DNA of 42,534 nt from positions 1-42,534 of IMG/VR virus record IMGVR_UViG_3300017971_000443; one strand, given 5' to 3'. This document shows, one piece after another, positions 7,445-15,815 of this stretch (its first letter is position 1; the number at the start of each line of letters is the position of its first letter). The notes beneath the pieces were generated by a model. It saw only the letters and a list, made by a program, of their open reading frames with translations, ran no database searches and was not told where the DNA came from. The position numbers and the translations under genes are program-made. This stretch comes from a virus.

Positions 7445-9521
7445 CACTAAATTCCCCGAATCTTTCTCTAATTTTCCTACGTTCTGTAAAATTCAAATCC
7501 AACACCCTATCCCCCCTCGCTCTTAAAAACCCTGGGGAATAAATCTTAGGCATTGGGTCATACGCTGCGAGTATCGTCTTCTGGTCCAATCCTGAAGTCT
7601 CATGAGCATACAAAGCATCATTCAAACATCCAGCCATCAAGAGATGGTCAAAGTCCGTGACGACACATCTCCAAAAATCTACGGAGTCTGATAGTTGCCC
7701 CGTTCGATGATGCCTCCCCAAAAGCTGGTGAGCTAACTGAGCAGGTCTAGGCCATTGCACTACGAAGGACTTCGCTAGGTACTGCATATTGGTTCCTTCA
7801 GCGTGAGCGAAGGAGCAAACGAGTACTTTACCTTTGTTGTTTTTGGAGTCCTCTGCTATCGTATTATACTTCGCTCCAGCAGGGCAATGGACTACCCGCT
7901 TACGCCCTAGAACCTTCCTCAGCTCCTCTACCAACCATAGGCCAATCTCTATGTTTTCGTACCAGATTGCCTCCGTTTCCTTCTTAGAAAAAACGGATTC
8001 CGCCCATACGGTTGCGGCTCTGATTTTGTAGTCACAAACTCGCACTGCACGACTAACCCGTTTAGGCATTCCATCGAATTCCATGTCTCGCATCTTTCGC
8101 CAAACTGCCGCAAGAGTGTGCCCAACTCTTTTATTCCCGTTCCTTGCAATTTCACGATCAACGAGGAGGGGGGTATCGTAACCCTTTCGTGATCTATGAT
8201 GGAGGAAATCCCTAAGCTCACGATTGTAGCCTTGTTTGATTTTGTGGTGAGCTTTTGCTCTTTCAAGTCGGCTTCTAGCTTCTCTGATATCGATGTGGTC
8301 CCTTGCATGGTCCGCTACCTCCTCGTCTGTAGGCCAAATGAGTTCGTTATAAAACCCGCTCGATAACTCCTTGAGCCATTTAAACTTATGAATAGCCCAA
8401 TCTATCTCATCCCCGTTAGGTGTACGCCAAAATTGTTCTACTTCTCCTATTAACTCTTGTATTTTATCATACCCGTCAAAACTAGTCGGGTCTGGTATAG
8501 TCCAATTAAATATATTTAAAGAGGCTTCGCATTCACTCTCCCCCGATATCACTACTCCGGGGGCTGTTTTAAGGCGCATCTGATACGCCTCTCGATACCC
8601 CGAAGTAATCGGCGGGAATTCGCCCTCTGGAAACTCTCTCTGCGCCCAGTACCGTAGGGGGTCCAACATCCTAGCCGCTAATTTACCCTGAAATACGGAG
8701 TCCGAGTCCAGTATCCTCCCCCAGTCCTTTAGCAAACTCCCACTTCGAGGCAAGGGAGTTAAATCCCCAAGCGCAGCCCTAAGTAGATGGGCATGGTCTA
8801 AGAGCTTCTTCTTGGTCATGGTCCCGGACATAGGATAAAACAAAGGGCTTTTATCTTTGATAAAACGAAACAGCCTTTTCGTTCTAGCGGATTTTGCATT
8901 GGCTAAATTGTGAGCCTCGTCTGATATAACCGCTATTGGGGATATTTCGTTTATTAAGTCCTCAGCATCCGTTGTGCTTAAATATGAGTAAGGAAACAGA
9001 TAAACCCCAGGTCTATCGCTCTTCGCCTTCCTCATCCGAGTCTTTTGGTCTAAGCCTCCCATAGGTACAAAAGGGGGCAATTCCGGGAGTACTTTCCTGG
9101 CAAAAGGTATATGGTAGTTGGGATAGGAGTTGAAATTCTTCGATGGCATAAGATACAATATCTTATGTACACCCTTAGACCATAATAGTTGAGCGACAAT
9201 TAGACCCGTTAAGGACTTACCATTCCCAACTCCTAACCCTCCTACCATACAACTGTACTCTAAGTACTCATAGATTGCCTTAGCCTGGGAGGTAAACAGC
9301 CTCCGCCCTTCTGCGTATATCTCAGGCTTTAGCACCCTTGCGTTAATCTTTGCAAAATCCTCATCGGAGAGCAACTCTTCCCTGGGCAAAGAGAGAATAC
9401 GATCCATCTCGCCTCGATCTCCTACATCCCCTTTCGAGGTATTTTGAAGGAATGCAGAGAAGTTCTTTTTGGGTTGCTCTTTAGGCTTTTGGATACTCGA
9501 TATTTTGGAAGCGAAACCCAT
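7437..9521 (-). CDS. SF2 (DEAH-box, SNF2-like) helicase
   Basis: The 694-residue protein has the core superfamily 2 motifs: Walker A GVGNGKS (97-103) after a Q-like segment (FTSQAKAIYEYL), DEAH at 201-204, motif III MSGTMT (231-236), and a C-terminal motif VI QLLGRHHRTGQ (599-609) with two arginine-finger candidates. The single ATP-driven motor would remodel or unwind replication intermediates. The order nuclease, unknown protein, helicase, SSB-like, PolA is a common phage replication arrangement. SNF2-type rather than replicative-hexamer architecture is inferred from the motif set. Confidence 0.88.
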   Translation of the reverse strand: MGFASKISSIQKPKEQPKKNFSAFLQNTSKGDVGDRGEMDRILSLPREELLSDEDFAKINARVLKPEIYAEGRRLFTSQAKAIYEYLEYSCMVGGLGVGNGKSLTGLIVAQLLWSKGVHKILYLMPSKNFNSYPNYHIPFARKVLPELPPFVPMGGLDQKTRMRKAKSDRPGVYLFPYSYLSTTDAEDLINEISPIAVISDEAHNLANAKSARTKRLFRFIKDKSPLFYPMSGTMTKKKLLDHAHLLRAALGDLTPLPRSGSLLKDWGRILDSDSVFQGKLAARMLDPLRYWAQREFPEGEFPPITSGYREAYQMRLKTAPGVVISGESECEASLNIFNWTIPDPTSFDGYDKIQELIGEVEQFWRTPNGDEIDWAIHKFKWLKELSSGFYNELIWPTDEEVADHARDHIDIREARSRLERAKAHHKIKQGYNRELRDFLHHRSRKGYDTPLLVDREIARNGNKRVGHTLAAVWRKMRDMEFDGMPKRVSRAVRVCDYKIRAATVWAESVFSKKETEAIWYENIEIGLWLVEELRKVLGRKRVVHCPAGAKYNTIAEDSKNNKGKVLVCSFAHAEGTNMQYLAKSFVVQWPRPAQLAHQLLGRHHRTGQLSDSVDFWRCVVTDFDHLLMAGCLNDALYAHETSGLDQKTILAAYDPMPKIYSPGFLRARGDRVLDLNFTERRKIRERFGEFSDG

Positions 9522-9523
9522 AT

Positions 9524-10201
9524 TTAATCTAGCTCTCCAAATCCGTGAGGTTTTAAAAACTCATACAAGTTTAAAGCTTTTTCAGAAATCGTTAAAAACA
9601 TTTCCTGGAGTCCTGCAACTTCAACTTTGGTAAGATCTTCCTCCCTGAATCGGGCGAAGTTATCCCCGGAAGCAGACATACAAGCTTGCAAATCATCGAA
9701 CTTCTTAAAGAATTCCTCTTTATCGAATTCTTCTTTGGGCTCTTCCTCTTTTCCAGAACGAAGTTTCGTAGTAAGAATTCCTCTAGTATCGGAAATATAC
9801 TGTAGCTCTTTCGTTTCTATCGTAGGGTCCATCGCCATAAGATCCCCTTTGTGAACCAAGCCCCCTTGAGCCATCTTTAGGGTCTGGTTATTCTTCGTTT
9901 TACCGGGGGTCATAGCCGCTCTTTTCTCTTCCTTTTCAGTTTTAGCGGAACAAATCTCTTCCCATTCTTCAGCAGAACAACTATAACTCTCCCCATGAAA
10001 CCTGCACAACTCGTCAAATTCATATCCAACAAGAGTGCCTTTAGGATCCTCCTCATCATAATTAATATGTTTATACAAAGGCGGATTCTGAGCTACTAAT
10101 CTCCAATACTTAGGATTGAACACCGACTCCCCTTTATGTTTAACATCTCTCCAAAACTCAAACGACGATTTCTCTTTAGGTTCATCTCTATATTCTACCA
10201 T
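9524..10201 (-). CDS. Hypothetical protein between nuclease and helicase
   Basis: A 225-residue acidic protein without a recognised domain. Four cysteines in the first half (about LCRFHGESYSCSAEEWEEIC) could bind metal, and the C-terminus is helical. I use the ATG at 10201, which overlaps the nuclease stop as TGATG, rather than a TTG three bases upstream. Its conserved-looking position suggests an accessory role in replication or recombination. Confidence 0.75.
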   Translation of the reverse strand: MVEYRDEPKEKSSFEFWRDVKHKGESVFNPKYWRLVAQNPPLYKHINYDEEDPKGTLVGYEFDELCRFHGESYSCSAEEWEEICSAKTEKEEKRAAMTPGKTKNNQTLKMAQGGLVHKGDLMAMDPTIETKELQYISDTRGILTTKLRSGKEEEPKEEFDKEEFFKKFDDLQACMSASGDNFARFREEDLTKVEVAGLQEMFLTISEKALNLYEFLKPHGFGELD

Positions 10202-11610
10202 CAATTCGCCCCCCTAATAATCGTAGTACAATAAGGCTTTAAAGCTCCTAGAAAGGCGTTCATATCCGGAGTCTCTGTAGTACAAACCACCATAACCCCC
10301 GTAAGTCCTTCCACATACTTGCTCAAGGCGATAGCAACATAATCCCGCCTTTTGAAAGCATCCATCTGCCAAGGAGATTCCATCTGTTTAGACTCATCGA
10401 CTCTGGAATTGAATTGCTCCATGACTTCTTCCTGTACCTGCTTCATCAGGTCTTCTGCGATTACTACCTGCTTCCTGCCTACCTTTTCAGGCACACATCC
10501 TACCAACAAAGTAATGCCTTCGGGTTTCCGTCCTCGATTAGATTTACCTTTTTCTTCCTTGGGCTTAGGCTCCTCTTTAGGCTTATCTTTTTTTCCAAAA
10601 GGCAGTCCTGCTTTGGGTTTAGTCTTAGGCTTGGTCTCTTTTTTAGGCTGTTCTTTTTCAATATTTGTACTATCTTGTTTAACTACTTCCTTAATCTCTT
10701 CCACAACTTCCGGTTCCGAATTAGTCTCTTCTTTTTTCAGTCCCTTAAGGTATTGCTCCAGCAATCCCATATCTTGCTCCTTTAAAATTTCGTCCTTTTG
10801 TCTTGATACCCGTCTACAATATTCTGTTACACCTTCCTGCCCCGTGCAGATAGGCATAAATGCACACCCCCCAAATTTATTACATCCGTAAGACTCTCTA
10901 GGTCCATGAATCGCTTCCCATGCGTTTTCGCCTAACTGTTTCCTAGTCCTAAGAGCATGTTCTTTAGTCTCTAGTATCTCTATCCCGTCCTCGACGATTT
11001 CCGTATACGTTTCCTTCATCGCCTCTTCAGTAATCTCAGCTACCGATGGGGGGAATCTTATCGTTCCATCCTTGATAAAGGCGTTATGCCTTACCTGTAC
11101 TGGAGTTTGGAAGAAGAACAGCTCTGTAGCAGCCAAGGCATAGACTCGCATCTGCAAATCTTGAGCTAACTTCTTAGGCGTTAAGGCATACCGCTTATCC
11201 TTGGTAGTCTTATGGTCTATGATAAGATTTTGCTCTTTATCAAGTACATCGATAATCCCGATGAGGTTCAGGTCTTCCGTTAAGGGCATAGAGAAGTTTT
11301 TTTCTATCTCTACATTTTTCCCTATATCAAAAAACTTTTTTTCTGTTCCCTTTTTTATCCAGGTCTTTATTAAATCTGTTTCTGTCCTGGAAAGACGTTT
11401 AATTATCCCATCACCAAAATAAACATCCCAATTCTCGGGGAAAAGAGGGGATTTGGTCTTATCCCCCATGAAACGCTCAATAGCTTTATGAGTCAAGTCT
11501 CCCAAAATTAAAGCATCTCCTGGGATGGTAGGTAGCTTGAAGACTTTCTCGAACGCCCATTTTCGTCGGCATAGTCGATGGGTCTTGATTTGACTTACTG
11601 ATATGTTCAT
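10201..11610 (-). CDS. RecB/Cas4-like PD-(D/E)XK nuclease
   Basis: The N-terminal 260 residues contain the nuclease core: H41 (LTHKAIERF), D121 in IGIID, D132 and K134 in IIDHKTTK, and the QxxxY element Q153/Y157 (QMRVYA). Cysteine C14 (LCRRKWAF) together with C243, C249 and C255 (CNKFGGCAFMPIC) is the Cas4/AddB-type arrangement for a 4Fe-4S cluster. A lysine/proline-rich linker (about 290-365) leads to a separate C-terminal domain of unknown function. Phage enzymes of this type process DNA ends during recombination and replication. Confidence 0.88.
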   Translation of the reverse strand: MNISVSQIKTHRLCRRKWAFEKVFKLPTIPGDALILGDLTHKAIERFMGDKTKSPLFPENWDVYFGDGIIKRLSRTETDLIKTWIKKGTEKKFFDIGKNVEIEKNFSMPLTEDLNLIGIIDVLDKEQNLIIDHKTTKDKRYALTPKKLAQDLQMRVYALAATELFFFQTPVQVRHNAFIKDGTIRFPPSVAEITEEAMKETYTEIVEDGIEILETKEHALRTRKQLGENAWEAIHGPRESYGCNKFGGCAFMPICTGQEGVTEYCRRVSRQKDEILKEQDMGLLEQYLKGLKKEETNSEPEVVEEIKEVVKQDSTNIEKEQPKKETKPKTKPKAGLPFGKKDKPKEEPKPKEEKGKSNRGRKPEGITLLVGCVPEKVGRKQVVIAEDLMKQVQEEVMEQFNSRVDESKQMESPWQMDAFKRRDYVAIALSKYVEGLTGVMVVCTTETPDMNAFLGALKPYCTTIIRGAN

Positions 11611-11611
11611 C

Positions 11612-11971
11612 CTAATTTGTCCCCAAGAAAAGATTTACGATATGCCATTTAGGGGCAAACCAAGCAGATACACAAAAATCAAAAGAAGCAATTGGAACAA
11701 CTATTACAACAATAACAGAGGCTAAAATAGCTACTGTATGAAAAGTATCCAAAAATACATCCCGTTCTTCTCCCCTCCAATATCGAATACTAAAAACACC
11801 AATAACAGCAAAAGCTAACGTAATAGCCCACGCCCCTAAAGCCTCTATTCGGTGGAGTAAAAGCATCTGTTGAATTACTTCTGGAGCTTCTTCGATAGCG
11901 AAATCGACTCCAGCTTTCAGCTTATCTACTAGATAAACTACCGCCTCATTAAGTTTTGCTTCTGTTTCCAT
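11612..11971 (-). CDS. Small membrane protein with two transmembrane segments
   Basis: The 119-residue product has an amphipathic N-terminal helix (residues 1-40) and two hydrophobic stretches, about 44-63 (ALGAWAITLAFAVIGVFS) and 77-97 (TVAILASVIVVIVVPIASF). It is a plausible holin-like or membrane-tethering protein, but its place in the replication unit argues against a lysis role. The leader contains tandem 13-bp repeats that include its Shine-Dalgarno (AAGGA). Confidence 0.7.
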   Translation of the reverse strand: METEAKLNEAVVYLVDKLKAGVDFAIEEAPEVIQQMLLLHRIEALGAWAITLAFAVIGVFSIRYWRGEERDVFLDTFHTVAILASVIVVIVVPIASFDFCVSAWFAPKWHIVNLFLGTN

Positions 11972-11977
11972 TAATCT

Positions 11978-12021
11978 GGTCCTTAAATTTGGTCCTTAAA
12001 TTTGGTCCTTAAATTTGGTCC
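11978..12021. repeat. 13-bp tandem repeat (GGTCCTTAAATTT)
   Basis: Three perfect copies of GGTCCTTAAATTT start at 11978, 11991 and 12004, and GGTCC recurs at 12017, giving an exact 13-bp period. On the coding (minus) strand each copy supplies an AAGGA Shine-Dalgarno-like element in front of the membrane-protein gene. The array fills the gap to the DnaJ-type gene stop. It shares its 13-bp period and RGTCC core with the array at 19913-19969. Confidence 0.9.
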
Positions 12022-12269
12022 TATTTCTTATTCCTCATCAAGCCTTCTAATTTTCTCAAATTAAACCACTTCTTCTTCTCATCTCCAGAGCCCCAACACC
12101 GATCACAGATCCCCTTGGTCATCATTTGACCCCCAATTCCTCCTGCCCACATAGAAGTACTAGGATAAGTATACACCCCATACCCATTACATTTTTTACA
12201 TACCTTCTCTATCCCTCTCCGCTCTAGCATATGCTCCCAGAATTCTTCTCCCGTTTCTTGACTTTTCAT
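12021..12269 (-). CDS. DnaJ-type zinc-finger protein
   Basis: The 82-residue product has two C-x2-C-x-G-x-G knuckles, CKKCNGYG (about residues 24-31) and CDRCWGSG (about 55-62), which together form a DnaJ-like cysteine-rich zinc domain. There is no J domain, so it is not a co-chaperone as such. It overlaps the primase-helicase stop as ATGA, so it is probably co-translated with it and may act in its complex. Confidence 0.75.
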   Translation of the reverse strand: MKSQETGEEFWEHMLERRGIEKVCKKCNGYGVYTYPSTSMWAGGIGGQMMTKGICDRCWGSGDEKKKWFNLRKLEGLMRNKK

Positions 12270-14893
12270 CCTTCCGCCTTTCTAATAAACTCCCTCATTT
12301 CCTTCATCCGCTCCCCCCCTAAGAGCCTTACCAAGTTCCCATGAGAGTACCCTTGTCTTTCCGCTTCCTCCTGCAATAGCTTCAGGTCCAACTCCCTCCA
12401 TACCAAGTTCTCGGACTTCCCCCCTCCTACTAACGGCATTCTCTTCTTAATCGGCTCTGAGGCTACCAAAGAACTCAAAGCCTTTCGGACTGCCTCTTGG
12501 CTAAACTTCGTGGAGGGGAATTGCATCCTAAGCGCCTCCATCACTCCCGAATTGGTCATATAAACCTTTCCGGAACCGTCATCGATGGACAATCCTCGGC
12601 TAACTGGACTCTCCATCTCTAGTAGATTTATAATAGCCTCAACCAATTTAGGGGCGATTCCAGCACGTACCTTCATCTCTTTAATTAGGCTACTATTCAT
12701 TGGGCCTTCAACCAAAAATCTACTTCCTGGCGGATATTCATGTCTTTTAACAGTATACATCCACATTAAGTGTTTGGCAACTATAAAATCACTTTTTTGT
12801 CCAGCATCCCCGCCTACCCATCTTCTTCCCGGCTTCCCCGTATAGGATAACCCCCCTAACGCCTTTAGATAATGCGCGGCCTCGGCTTGGGCTTTTAAGT
12901 GGATGAGCCTCTGCGATAGAGCCTCTTGGTCGTCCAGGGTGAGTTCCCGATAGAGAAAAATTTGCCGTATGGCATCAAAATTATTGGATGTAAAAATAAC
13001 CCGGAGCGGGTTTCTGATTTTGATCCTATCTTTGAATTTCGGCTCAACCTCAATTTCATCCCCTCCCGTTAATCTTCTAAATGTGTCTGCAATGTCTATA
13101 CCGTTCACTCTACCTTTCGGTAATCCCTCGTTTACGACTACAAAACATGTCTTTAATAGGTTATTGTTAAACTTCTCAAAGTCCTTGCCTGTAGCATGGA
13201 CCCCCGTATCCAGGCATTCCTCCAGCCCTCGAACCAGCATCTTCTTCCCGCAACTGGCGGCTCCTGCTAGACTTAGAGCGGCTATTGGGCCTTCCATGAA
13301 GTTCAAGGAGTGAGCCAACCAAGATTCTAATAGATACCAATCCTCCGGTTTGACTAGCTTTTGTAGCCATAGGTCTACTTCGTCTGAGTATTTAGGTTCT
13401 AGGTCTTTTCGAAGTTTATACATATTGATTACCAAAGATGCGTTCGCCCCATCGATGTCTTTAATCGTATACCCATCTGCCGCTAGAGAACCGAACAACT
13501 CCCGCACCTTCGTACCATGATGTTTTAGCATGGTAGCTGCGGGAATCTGTTTAACCCCCTTCTCTGTAGTGATTTCTGTTTGTATGATATCATCCATCTC
13601 TTGTCGTTTGATGATAGCGGGAAGCTCGATAGTCTTATTGGTGGAGGAGGGATGGTAAAAACCGTTCTCCTGCATGATGTAGTAATCGGTAGCAGTCATA
13701 CAGATAGCGTGTTCTAAGGCGAATTGCCTACGCTCCCAGGCTGTATCAGAGTGGATAGCAGGATGGTCGCACCATTTTTGCATATTTGATACTATTCTAT
13801 CAATCTTCGAGTCTACCTTTATCTTATCCCGCTCTGATTTCGCCTCCTCTTTGGCGTAATATTTTAGTACGGCACTCCATAGGGTTTCCGTCCAGTCGGG
13901 GTGCTGTACGTCCGGTGTAAGGAAGCTAACAGAGCCGAAAAGGAGGGCGTAGATCCCTTCTGGCGAATAGCTGGATATACCGCTAAGGAGCCTAGAAATT
14001 TGTCCTGCATATCTCTGGATTGTTTGATCTCGCTCTCCTTCCTCTCCGATTGGTTGGTCTTTGAAGACTGCATCATAACATTCCCTTCCTTGTAGTAAAA
14101 ACTTAGCGGCCTTAAACCACTTGGTACTAATCTTGCGTCCTGTCTCGGATTGAGTCCATAGTATTGCCTCTACCTCCTCTGGTGTAGGTTTGGGCACATC
14201 TGGTATAACATAAGGTATAACTTCCTCTGGGTTTTTTGTGACTCCTGCGGCTGGAAAACTTTCCGGATCTAGTCGATTTTCGACATTTTCTTGGAAGAAG
14301 TAAAAGGGGTCTTCCCAGGTCCGCTCCCCTCCGCGAGTCACTTGCGGGAGTCTAAATACTCTCGTCCAGTCCCATAATCCATCGTCTACCACTATCCACT
14401 TAGGCATCTCTGTTTTGAATAACCGTAGGAGTCCTCGCATCATAGGTTCCGATTCCGTAACCTTAACAGGTCTGGTAAGAGCCCATATTAGCCTAGCTCC
14501 ATGACGAGTCGTATAGAAGTAAGTCGGCTCTGGGATGGGGAAAGAGTCTTTCGGTTTAGCAAAGAGCGTATCGAGAGCATAGAGGAAGTTCTCTAGTAAG
14601 TTCTCGGTCCACTTCGTATGTCCAGGCGTATCGATATCTATAGCGAATACGTCTATCTCCGGTATATGATTAGGGACGAGGGCAGGTAGTATTTCCTTTG
14701 TAAGGATAGGGCCTACCTGCCCTTTGGGGTGTCTATGAGCGAAGAAGTGAGCATCACACTTCCATCGAGTATGCAGAGCTTTCGCTAGGGAGTATACAGG
14801 CCAAGCGTATATCCTCCTAGGATCTTCTTTTAAGTTCAGTCCTTTAGCGCGGGAGGGAGTCTGGCTATTCGTTATTCCGATTCGTGGTTTGAT
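12266..14893 (-). CDS. AEP primase fused to SF3/D5-like helicase, apparent ATC start
   Basis: The 875-residue product joins an archaeo-eukaryotic-type primase to a D5/SF3-like helicase. Motif I is FAIDIDTPG, motif II lies in TTRHGARLIWAL and motif III in WIVVDDGLWDW. The helicase part has a Walker A-like GAASCGKK (about 544-551, with lysine where Ser/Thr is usual) and Walker B VVVNEG (about 585-590). The first ATG in frame (14443) lies between motifs II and III, so a start there would destroy the primase. The frame is open back to the TAG at 14905-14903. Between them there is no ATG, GTG or TTG. An AGGAG at 14904-14900 lies six bases before an ATC (14893-14891), which I take as the start. Amber read-through of the preceding gene, which is in the same frame, is an alternative. 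Confidence 0.85.
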   Translation of the reverse strand: MKPRIGITNSQTPSRAKGLNLKEDPRRIYAWPVYSLAKALHTRWKCDAHFFAHRHPKGQVGPILTKEILPALVPNHIPEIDVFAIDIDTPGHTKWTENLLENFLYALDTLFAKPKDSFPIPEPTYFYTTRHGARLIWALTRPVKVTESEPMMRGLLRLFKTEMPKWIVVDDGLWDWTRVFRLPQVTRGGERTWEDPFYFFQENVENRLDPESFPAAGVTKNPEEVIPYVIPDVPKPTPEEVEAILWTQSETGRKISTKWFKAAKFLLQGRECYDAVFKDQPIGEEGERDQTIQRYAGQISRLLSGISSYSPEGIYALLFGSVSFLTPDVQHPDWTETLWSAVLKYYAKEEAKSERDKIKVDSKIDRIVSNMQKWCDHPAIHSDTAWERRQFALEHAICMTATDYYIMQENGFYHPSSTNKTIELPAIIKRQEMDDIIQTEITTEKGVKQIPAATMLKHHGTKVRELFGSLAADGYTIKDIDGANASLVINMYKLRKDLEPKYSDEVDLWLQKLVKPEDWYLLESWLAHSLNFMEGPIAALSLAGAASCGKKMLVRGLEECLDTGVHATGKDFEKFNNNLLKTCFVVVNEGLPKGRVNGIDIADTFRRLTGGDEIEVEPKFKDRIKIRNPLRVIFTSNNFDAIRQIFLYRELTLDDQEALSQRLIHLKAQAEAAHYLKALGGLSYTGKPGRRWVGGDAGQKSDFIVAKHLMWMYTVKRHEYPPGSRFLVEGPMNSSLIKEMKVRAGIAPKLVEAIINLLEMESPVSRGLSIDDGSGKVYMTNSGVMEALRMQFPSTKFSQEAVRKALSSLVASEPIKKRMPLVGGGKSENLVWRELDLKLLQEEAERQGYSHGNLVRLLGGERMKEMREFIRKAEG

Positions 14894-14902
14894 CTTAGTC
14901 TC

Positions 14903-15070
14903 CTATATATTATCTTTCGCGCCTTCTTCGTATCCTCTTGCGTATCCTTTTTCGTATCCTTCTTTCAGTGCGGCCTTTATAAGAATATCGTAATTCGTAA
15001 TGGCCAGATTTTCGTCTTTGAATTCGTCAAACCAAATATCTATCCAATCTTTACCTAGTAAGTATTTCAT
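14903..15070 (-). CDS. Small cargo protein of the cassette array, G-Y-rich tail
   Basis: The 55-residue product MKYLLGKDWIDIWFDEF ends in KEGYEKGYARGYEEG. The open frame reaches upstream to 15166, but that part is the shadow of the zinc-ribbon gene in another frame, so I start at the ATG 15070. The glycine-tyrosine tail resembles that of the cargo gene at 15267-15488. Its TAG overlaps the Shine-Dalgarno of the primase-helicase. Confidence 0.55.
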   Translation of the reverse strand: MKYLLGKDWIDIWFDEFKDENLAITNYDILIKAALKEGYEKGYARGYEEGAKDNI

Positions 15071-15096
15071 ATTTGTAAATCCTATTTGCCATTTTT

Positions 15097-15267
15097 CTAG
15101 TCCTCTTCTGTTTCTGATACCTTCTTCCCAGTCCTTAGTTTGTAGTCCCTCTTCGTAGAATCCCACTGTGAGGCACCGAAGACTCTACATCTCCAGCATA
15201 GGGGCTTGTAGGAGTCTCTCCCGCACCCCTCACAGCAATAGATTTTACGTTTACGCTTCTTAGTCAT
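15097..15267 (-). CDS. Zinc-ribbon protein, array copy A
   Basis: A 56-residue protein begins MTKKRKRKIYCCEGCGRDSY and ends TGKKVSETEED. Cysteines C12, C15, C24 and C27 (CEGC and CWRC) form a compact zinc ribbon after a strongly basic N-terminus, which suggests nucleic-acid binding. Its ATG overlaps the preceding stop as TAATG. It differs from copy C by only about eight bases in 171, with one amino-acid change (S/T), so purifying selection or recent duplication is likely. Confidence 0.8.
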   Translation of the reverse strand: MTKKRKRKIYCCEGCGRDSYKPLCWRCRVFGASQWDSTKRDYKLRTGKKVSETEED

Positions 15268-15488
15268 TACTCTAGCTTCTTCTCTTCCCTATTATATGCT
15301 TCTCCTAACCAAAAGCCATATCGATACCCCGCTTCAAATCCATATCCTATCCCCCTCTCTTCTCTTTTTTCTATAATCTCTAATATAATGTTTCTTAACT
15401 CATCATTTACGTCTTCTGGCAAATACCAATCTAAAATTTCTTCATGTTCTTTCTTTATTTTTTTATAATCAACAAAAACCTTAACCAT
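15267..15488 (-). CDS. Small cargo protein of the cassette array
   Basis: A 73-residue product (MVKVFVDYKKIKKEHEEI) with a helical middle and an aromatic glycine-rich C-terminus (GIGYGFEAGYRYGFWLGEA). A TTG further upstream is in frame but overlaps the remnant of the zinc-ribbon copy, so I start at the ATG 15488, which follows GAGGACTAGAAAA as in the other cassettes. The stop overlaps the next zinc-ribbon start (TAATG). Confidence 0.6.
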   Translation of the reverse strand: MVKVFVDYKKIKKEHEEILDWYLPEDVNDELRNIILEIIEKREERGIGYGFEAGYRYGFWLGEAYNREEKKLE

Positions 15489-15529
15489 TTTTCTAGTCCT
15501 CTTCGTCAATACTATAATAACTTATACAC

Positions 15530-15610
15530 CTATCCGCTACTAAAGGGTTTGTAGGAGTCCCTCCCACACCCCTCACAGCAATAGATTTTACGTTTACGCT
15601 TCTTAGTCAT
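15530..15610 (-). pseudogene. Truncated zinc-ribbon gene, array copy B
   Basis: The first 22 codons match copies A and C (to SYKP), then the sequence diverges and stops at TAG after 26 codons, losing the second cysteine pair. The shared ending (GAAGAGGACTAG, encoding EED and stop in the intact copies) reappears at 15491-15502. An internal segment has therefore been deleted or replaced. It still provides the start/stop coupling between its neighbours. Confidence 0.75.
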
Positions 15611-15813
15611 TACTCTTCAGCTTCAAAAGACATGCAATGTGCCCCTATTCCAGCTATTGCATCATACCCATTATGTATAAACGTATGAAAAAAAGCATTA
15701 TCACCATCAAACAACCATTCTTTTTCTACTTTCGCAAAGTACTTATATATCTTATTAAATAAATAACAAGTATCTATATGTTTACAATCAGTACAGGTTT
15801 CTTCTTTACCCAT
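15610..15813 (-). CDS. Cysteine-rich cargo protein of the cassette array
   Basis: A 67-residue product (MGKEETCTDCKHIDTCYLF) with CTDC, a third cysteine six residues on and a fourth near the end (AHCMSF), so a probable zinc site. It is a distant paralog of the protein at 475-678, sharing cysteine order, the CYL motif and an internal FF. I use the ATG at 15813, two bases after the zinc-ribbon copy C stop, rather than the upstream in-frame codon that lies inside that gene. Confidence 0.7.
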   Translation of the reverse strand: MGKEETCTDCKHIDTCYLFNKIYKYFAKVEKEWLFDGDNAFFHTFIHNGYDAIAGIGAHCMSFEAEE

Positions 15814-15815
15814 TT

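Noticed and set aside
10201-11610. Cas4 of a CRISPR system
   Set aside because: Cysteines and nuclease motifs are Cas4-like, but there are no other cas genes or array; it is a phage recombination/replication nuclease by context.
14903-14905. Genome-wide reassignment of TAG
   Set aside because: TAG also ends other genes next to clean downstream starts (for example at 2309 and 12023), so TAG works as a stop here.
15074-15166. N-terminal extensions MGFYEEGLQT of the cargo genes
   Set aside because: The same sequence appears upstream of two otherwise unrelated cargo genes because it is the zinc-ribbon gene read in another frame; the zinc-ribbon frame has cysteine pairs and better coupling.
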